Assembly: GCA_004555145.1 (NCBI GenBank)
Contig: SFJB01000043.1
Location: 1 to 12,067 of the forward strand
Origin: Bacteroidales bacterium
GTDB taxonomy: Bacteria > Bacteroidota > Bacteroidia > Bacteroidales > UBA932
Direction: 5' to 3'
DNA: 12,067 nt
A model generated the notes under the pieces. That model made no database searches and was not told the DNA's origin. It saw nothing but the letters and a program-made list of their open reading frames with translations. Shown here piece after piece: positions 7,987 to 12,067 of the stretch (the first letter of the stretch is position 1; the number at the start of each line of letters is the position of its first letter). Made by a program: the position numbers and the translations under genes.

Positions 7987-9078
7987 ATGGGAGATGAAAG
8001 CAAGAGCCTTGAGGCGGTAAGGAAAAGAATCAACGAAATTGATTCGAAGATGGCTGAACTCTTTGAGCAGAGGATGCTTGAGAGTCGTGACGTGGCGCAG
8101 TACAAGATGACCAGGGGGCTTCCGATATGCGACCCTGTCCGCGAGGAGGAAGTCATCAGACGCAATTCCGGACTCATCAATGATGACGGAATCAGGAATC
8201 TCTACGTGGATTTCCAGAAGAATATGATGGACCTCTCCAAACGCTACCAGCGCCAGCTTACCAGCGGTTTTAAGGTGGCGTATTGCGGCGTGCCGGGAGC
8301 CTTTGCTTCCATTGCCGTGCGCAGGATGTTCCCTCAGGCAGAGGCCGTGCCTTTTTCTGATTTCGCGTCGGCATACCGTTCCGTCGAGGATGGACTGTGC
8401 GACGTGGCGGTACTTCCAATGGAAAACAGCTATGCCGGAGAGGTGTCCGCAGTCACGGACCTGATGTTCTCAGGAAGCCTTTACTGCAACCGGGTGATGG
8501 AACTCGAGGCCGTGCAGAACCTGCTTGCGTGCGAGGGTGCCGACCTGAACACGATACGCGAGGTCGTAAGCCATCCCCAGGCCCTGTCCCAGTGCGCAGG
8601 ATACATCGAGAAGAAGGGCTTTACCGCCCACGAATACCCGAATACTGCCGTCGCGGCAAAGATGGTGGCTGAGAAGAAGGATGTCAGTGTTGCAGCCATT
8701 GCAAGCGAAGAATGTGCTGAACTCTACGGCCTGAAGGTGGTGGAACGCCACATCAACTCTTCCAACACCAATACCACCCGTTTTGCCGCCTTCACCCGCT
8801 CCCTTGACGTATCCCGGTCAAAGCATAAGATGGGCCGCCACTTCATACTGATGTTCACCGTGAAGAATGAAGCCGGTTCGCTTGCCAAGACCCTGAACAT
8901 AATCGGAGCCCACGGCTACAATATGTCCAGCCTCCGCTCCCGTCCGATGAAGGATTTGATGTGGAACTACTATTTCTACATAGAGCTTGACGGTGACATC
9001 AACAATGAGGAAGGCCGCAGTATGATGACAGAACTCGGATCCCTGTGCGACCGTCTCAAACTTGTCGCAAATTTCTGA
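7987..9078 (+). CDS. pheA: Bifunctional chorismate mutase / prephenate dehydratase with ACT domain (P-protein)
   Basis: The enzyme turns chorismate to prephenate and then to phenylpyruvate, the precursor of phenylalanine. Three domains are visible in 363 residues. An AroQ-type chorismate mutase (about 6-90) keeps R12, R29, K40, D49, R52, E53, S84 and Q88, all equivalents of the E. coli active-site residues. The prephenate dehydratase domain (about 95-272) includes PMENSYAG, SHPQALSQC and the catalytic T264-R265-F266. The ACT domain (about 284-363) has GSLA instead of the usual GALV, and LRSRP (316-320) instead of the Phe-binding ESRP, so feedback control may differ. The start lies 15 nt after the tRNA and has no Shine-Dalgarno sequence; an earlier start is impossible without entering the tRNA. 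It is followed 5 nt later by aroC. The sequence recalls Oscillospiraceae P-proteins, from memory only. Confidence 0.95.
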   Translation: MGDESKSLEAVRKRINEIDSKMAELFEQRMLESRDVAQYKMTRGLPICDPVREEEVIRRNSGLINDDGIRNLYVDFQKNMMDLSKRYQRQLTSGFKVAYCGVPGAFASIAVRRMFPQAEAVPFSDFASAYRSVEDGLCDVAVLPMENSYAGEVSAVTDLMFSGSLYCNRVMELEAVQNLLACEGADLNTIREVVSHPQALSQCAGYIEKKGFTAHEYPNTAVAAKMVAEKKDVSVAAIASEECAELYGLKVVERHINSSNTNTTRFAAFTRSLDVSRSKHKMGRHFILMFTVKNEAGSLAKTLNIIGAHGYNMSSLRSRPMKDLMWNYYFYIELDGDINNEEGRSMMTELGSLCDRLKLVANF

Positions 9079-9083
9079 CAAAA

Positions 9084-10199
9084 ATGAAGAACAGTATAGG
9101 CAGCAGCGTAATTCTCACCGTTTTCGGCGAAAGCCACGGCCCCGCTACGGGTGTCGTTCTCGACGGTATGGCCCCCGGAGTGGAAGTGGACTGCGGGGAA
9201 ATTGCAGCCCGGCTGTCCCGCCGCCGTCCCGGAGGTCTGACCGATACCGCAAGGGTGGAGAAGGATGAATTCAGCATACTAAGCGGCGTGTACGAAGGCC
9301 GTACCACCGGTTCACCGCTAGCAATCAGCATACCGAATGCCAACGTGCGCAGCTCCGACTACCCCGTGGGTATCGCGCGCCCGTCGCATTCCGATTACAG
9401 CGCCGAGATGAAGTACCACGGCTACGAAGATCTGCGGGGTGGGGGACACTTCTCCGGCAGGGTCACGGTGGGGGTGGTCGCAGCCGGTGCCATTTGTCTA
9501 AAGGCCCTGCAATACAGGGGAATACATATAGCGACGCACATACTCGAATGTGCCGGAGTCATGGATGAACCCTTCTCTGGGGACGGGGAATTGCTACGCA
9601 CCCAGATGGAACTTGCGGACAGCGCCGATTTTCCGGTGATTTCCCCGGTCGCCGACAGGATGCGCGAGGCCATACTCGCTGCGAAGTCTGACGGTGATTC
9701 CGTGGGAGGCAGGGTGCAGTGCTGCATAAGCGGCCTTCCCGCCGGTGTCGGGGAACCGTGGTTCGATTCCCTGGAATCCGTGATTTCCCGTGCAATGTTC
9801 GCTATCGGTGCCGTGAAGGGTATAGAGTTCGGCGACGGTTTTGCGCTGTGCTCCATGCGCGCTTCCCGGGCAAATGATCCCTTTGCCATCCGCGGCGGCC
9901 GCGTGGTGACCCTGTCCAACCGCAACGGCGGCATCAACGGCGGCATCAGCAACGGTATGCCTCTGCTCTTCCAGCTTGCCGTAAAGCCTACCCCGTCCAT
10001 TTCCCGGCCACAGAGGACCGTGGACTTCCGCAAGGGTGAGGAAACGACTCTGGAACTGCACGGACGCCACGATCCTGCTATACTCAGACGTATCTGCCCT
10101 GTAGTCACCGCGATGGCTTCGGTTGTGGTCTGCGATGTGCTTGCTCAACGCTATGGAACTGATTATCTGGGACCTGCGTCCCCGGACGGGAAAGTGTGA
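9084..10199 (+). CDS. aroC: Chorismate synthase
   Basis: AroC removes phosphate from 5-enolpyruvylshikimate-3-phosphate to give chorismate, the last shikimate step, and needs reduced FMN. The 371-residue reading from this ATG begins MKNSIGSS and soon reaches GESHGP (15-20; catalytic H18), as is normal for the family. An in-frame ATG at 9045 would add 13 residues inside the end of pheA and is unlikely to be the start. Other motifs are RRRPGG (46-51), RPSHSDY (99-105; probable second catalytic histidine H102), GGINGGISNG (282-291), KPTPSI (301-306) and GRHDP (327-331). The second family signature reads GGGHFSGR (119-126) rather than the common GGGRSSAR; the H/FSGR form is, from memory, that of clostridial enzymes. 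It lies 5 nt behind pheA and 1 nt before tyrA, so it is surely in one transcript. Confidence 0.95.
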   Translation: MKNSIGSSVILTVFGESHGPATGVVLDGMAPGVEVDCGEIAARLSRRRPGGLTDTARVEKDEFSILSGVYEGRTTGSPLAISIPNANVRSSDYPVGIARPSHSDYSAEMKYHGYEDLRGGGHFSGRVTVGVVAAGAICLKALQYRGIHIATHILECAGVMDEPFSGDGELLRTQMELADSADFPVISPVADRMREAILAAKSDGDSVGGRVQCCISGLPAGVGEPWFDSLESVISRAMFAIGAVKGIEFGDGFALCSMRASRANDPFAIRGGRVVTLSNRNGGINGGISNGMPLLFQLAVKPTPSISRPQRTVDFRKGEETTLELHGRHDPAILRRICPVVTAMASVVVCDVLAQRYGTDYLGPASPDGKV

Positions 10200-10200
10200 T

Positions 10201-11052
10201 ATGGCATCTGAGAAGAAAATACTCATTGTGGGACTCGGACTCATAGGCGGTTCGTACGCCCAGGGTCTGAGCCGCGCCGGCTACCGTGTCGGAGCTCTGG
10301 TGCGCCGTCAGGAAACCCTTGACTATGCTTTGGAACACGGTTTCGCGGCAGACGGACGTACGCTCCCGGACAGGGACTACGTTTCCTCTTTCGATGTGAT
10401 AGTGTTCGCCCTTTATCCCAGGAAGATGCTCGAATGGCTGCGCGAGTACGGTTCGTACATACGCAGGGGCGCCGTGGTCACCGACGTTTCGGGCGTGAAA
10501 CGCTATGTCATCGACAATATGCGCGGACTGCTGCCCGAGGGGGTGAGCTTCGTGCCGGCACATCCTATGGCAGGCAAGGAAGTGTACGGAATCGAGAATG
10601 CTGACTGCAGGATTTTCCGTAACGCCAACTTCATCATAACTCCGCTTCCCGGCACCGATCCCGCCGCACTGCAGCTTGTGCGTGAGCTTGCTGTCGCCCT
10701 GGAATTCAGAAGAATATCCGAGCTGACGCCGGAGAAGCACGACGAGATGATAGGCTTCCTTTCCCAATTGACCCATTGCATCGCAGTGGCTCTGATGGAC
10801 TGCAAGGAGTCATCGCATCTTGTAGATTATACCGGAGATTCATTTCGCGACCTCACCCGCATCGCCAGAATCAACGAGAATATGTGGACGGAGCTTTTTC
10901 TGGAGAACCGCGACGAACTGCTCTCGCAGATGGACCTGTTCCTGGAGAAGTTCAGCACGCTCAGGGACGCGATAGCCTCAGGGGACGAGCAGACAATGAA
11001 GGAGATGATGATAACTTCGACCCGTAGAAGGGCCTATTTCGATAAAGATTAG
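10201..11052 (+). CDS. tyrA: Prephenate dehydrogenase
   Basis: TyrA oxidatively decarboxylates prephenate to 4-hydroxyphenylpyruvate, the tyrosine precursor. The 283-residue monofunctional enzyme has a Rossmann motif GLGLIG (11-16), TDVSGVK (94-100), the catalytic H121 in AHPMAGKE, SQLTH (188-192) and GDSFRDLTRIA (212-222) for substrate binding. There is no fused chorismate mutase and no C-terminal ACT domain, so tyrosine feedback through an ACT domain is not expected. At the end of the second strand of the Rossmann fold the usual aspartate is L33, followed by R35-R36, which suggests NADP+ rather than NAD+; this is inference. The start 1 nt after the aroC stop is preferred over the ATG at 10123, which would overlap aroC by 77 bases and add residues before the nucleotide-binding strand. 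The sequence resembles Oscillospiraceae enzymes, from memory. Confidence 0.94.
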   Translation: MASEKKILIVGLGLIGGSYAQGLSRAGYRVGALVRRQETLDYALEHGFAADGRTLPDRDYVSSFDVIVFALYPRKMLEWLREYGSYIRRGAVVTDVSGVKRYVIDNMRGLLPEGVSFVPAHPMAGKEVYGIENADCRIFRNANFIITPLPGTDPAALQLVRELAVALEFRRISELTPEKHDEMIGFLSQLTHCIAVALMDCKESSHLVDYTGDSFRDLTRIARINENMWTELFLENRDELLSQMDLFLEKFSTLRDAIASGDEQTMKEMMITSTRRRAYFDKD

Positions 11053-11058
11053 AGGAGG
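11053..11058 (+). promoter_or_regulatory. Strong Shine-Dalgarno sequence before the DAHP synthase gene
   Basis: AGGAGG directly follows the tyrA stop codon and ends 7 nt before the ATG at 11066, ideal spacing. It favours that ATG over the second in-frame one at 11072. Other genes in the window have weak or no such site, as usual in Bacteroidetes. Confidence 0.85.
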
Positions 11059-11065
11059 TTTTATT

Positions 11066-12067
11066 ATGAACATGGATTTTAAGCGCAAGCTTATCATACC
11101 ACAGGAAATCAAGGAGATGTACCCTCTCTCCGAGGAGGGTGCGCAGGCCAAGAAGGAAAATGATGCTGCCATAAGCGACATCTTCACCGGCAAGAGTGAC
11201 AAGCTTCTGCTGGTGATAGGCCCGTGCTCCGCCGACAGGGAGGATGCGGTGATAGATTATATCTCCCGCCTTCGCGGCGTGCAGGAGAAGGTGGCTGACA
11301 AGATAGTGATCGTGCCGAGAATCTATACCAACAAACCCCGCACTACCGGCATAGGTTACAAAGGTATGCTGCACCAGCCGGACCCGCATGCCCACGCGGA
11401 TATGCTCAAGGGCCTCATAGCAATACGAAAGCTGCACCTCAAGGCCCTCAATGAGACGGGCTTCTCCTGCGCGGATGAAATGCTGTATCCCGAGAACCAC
11501 AAGTACCTTTCCGACCTGCTCTCCTACGTTGCTGTCGGGGCCCGCTCCGTGGAGAACCAGCAGCATCGTCTGACTGCGAGCGGACTGGACATACCTGTGG
11601 GTATGAAGAACCCTACCGGAGGAAATCTGTCAGTGATGATGAATGCCCTGCAGGCAGCCCAGAGCCCACATACCTTCATCTACCGCAACTGGGAGGTGGA
11701 AAGCAAGGGCAATCCTCTCAGCCATGCAATCTTGCGCGGCTATGTGGATTCACACGGCATTGCACATCCGAACTATCACTACGAGGACCTGGCGGAACTG
11801 CACGAACTCTACGCTTCCAGCAATCTCGCCAACCCTGCGGTCATCGTAGATACCAACCATTCCAATTCGGGCAAGAAATATCTCGAGCAGGTGCGCATCG
11901 CCAAGGAAATCCTCCACAGCACCCGCCACAATGCCGACATCTGCCGTCTGGTGAAAGGAATGATGATTGAGTCCTATATAGAGGACGGCTGCCAGAAGGT
12001 CAGTGATGGCGTGTACGGAAAGTCCATTACGGACCCTTGTCTGGGATGGGAAAAGACGGAGAGACTC
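11066..12067 (+). CDS. aroG: 3-deoxy-7-phosphoheptulonate (DAHP) synthase, class I AroF/G/H type (runs off the right edge)
   Basis: DAHP synthase joins phosphoenolpyruvate and erythrose 4-phosphate, the committed first step of the shikimate pathway. The 334 codons present are open to the window end; E. coli AroG has 350 residues, so perhaps 15-25 are missing. The E. coli-type (I-alpha) layout is clear: IGPCS (51-55), KPRTTG (90-95), GARSVENQQHR (158-168), PVGMKNP (177-183) and YGKSITDPC (317-325). The metal ligands are C54, H265 (in DTNHSNS), E302 (in MIESY) and D323. This differs from the I-beta DAHP synthase-chorismate mutase fusion that I recall from Bacteroides; here the mutase is on PheA instead. 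The allosteric amino acid (Phe, Tyr or Trp) cannot be told, so the symbol stands for the family. It lies 13 nt behind tyrA in the operon. Confidence 0.93.
   Translation, partial: MNMDFKRKLIIPQEIKEMYPLSEEGAQAKKENDAAISDIFTGKSDKLLLVIGPCSADREDAVIDYISRLRGVQEKVADKIVIVPRIYTNKPRTTGIGYKGMLHQPDPHAHADMLKGLIAIRKLHLKALNETGFSCADEMLYPENHKYLSDLLSYVAVGARSVENQQHRLTASGLDIPVGMKNPTGGNLSVMMNALQAAQSPHTFIYRNWEVESKGNPLSHAILRGYVDSHGIAHPNYHYEDLAELHELYASSNLANPAVIVDTNHSNSGKKYLEQVRIAKEILHSTRHNADICRLVKGMMIESYIEDGCQKVSDGVYGKSITDPCLGWEKTERL

Noticed and set aside
9045..9083. Upstream in-frame ATG for aroC adding 13 residues
   Set aside because: The extension lies in pheA coding sequence and has no family counterpart; the ATG at 9084 gives the usual AroC N-terminus.
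9422..10108. Antisense open frame opposite aroC, plus 9594-10244 in another frame
   Set aside because: Composition-driven shadows; aroC signatures are all in the plus-strand frame.
10123..10200. Upstream in-frame ATG for tyrA adding 26 residues
   Set aside because: It lies within the aroC end, and the nucleotide-binding strand of TyrA normally begins within the first few residues, as from 10201.
1..12067. CRISPR array, insertion sequence, defence system or phage remnant
   Set aside because: No direct repeats with spacers, transposase, integrase or nuclease genes are seen on either strand; all coding space is taken by metabolic genes and a peptidase.

Overview
The window looks like an ordinary chromosomal segment of a Bacteroidales bacterium with moderately high G+C, possibly Rikenellaceae/Alistipes-like or a related uncultured gut lineage. 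Three things suggest this. Every intergenic gap carries the Bacteroidetes-type -7 box TAnnTTTG, three times with a TTG/TTTG -33 element 19-20 nt upstream. Most starts lack a Shine-Dalgarno sequence. The gene set (secreted M16 peptidase, single-chain PFOR, PdxB, FabD, iron alcohol dehydrogenase) fits a gut anaerobe. The genus is inference only.

Layout. Positions 1-809 (-) hold the N-terminal 269 codons of a secreted M16 zinc peptidase. Positions 892-4416 (-) encode a complete pyruvate:ferredoxin oxidoreductase. A 152-bp divergent promoter region separates it from pdxB (4569-5696, +; vitamin B6 synthesis), whose 3' end overlaps that of the convergent fabD (5686-6570, -; fatty acid synthesis) by 11 bp. 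Another short divergent promoter region leads to an iron-dependent, YqhD/butanol dehydrogenase-type alcohol dehydrogenase (6668-7849, +).

From 7858 to the right edge there is one apparent transcription unit. A consensus promoter drives tRNA-Arg(CCG) and, 15 nt later, pheA (chorismate mutase-prephenate dehydratase-ACT), aroC (chorismate synthase), tyrA (prephenate dehydrogenase) and aroG/aroF-type DAHP synthase, which is cut by the window end. Together these supply DAHP synthesis (the first shikimate step), chorismate formation (the last), and the branches to phenylalanine and tyrosine.

No CRISPR, IS element, phage gene or obviously new system is visible. The most notable region is the aromatic operon. 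Its protein motifs resemble, from memory, clostridial (Oscillospiraceae/Lachnospiraceae) versions rather than the usual Bacteroides ones. It starts with a tRNA gene, and its last gene has a perfect Shine-Dalgarno sequence that is out of style for the rest of the window. This could reflect horizontal acquisition, which cannot be decided without phylogenetics. Smaller points are extra cysteines in the PFOR, a probable NADP preference of TyrA, and an altered Phe-binding motif in PheA. There is no gene-free stretch over 300 bp; the gaps (810-891, 4417-4568, 6571-6667, 7850-7899) hold promoters, and I saw no convincing rho-independent terminator in them.
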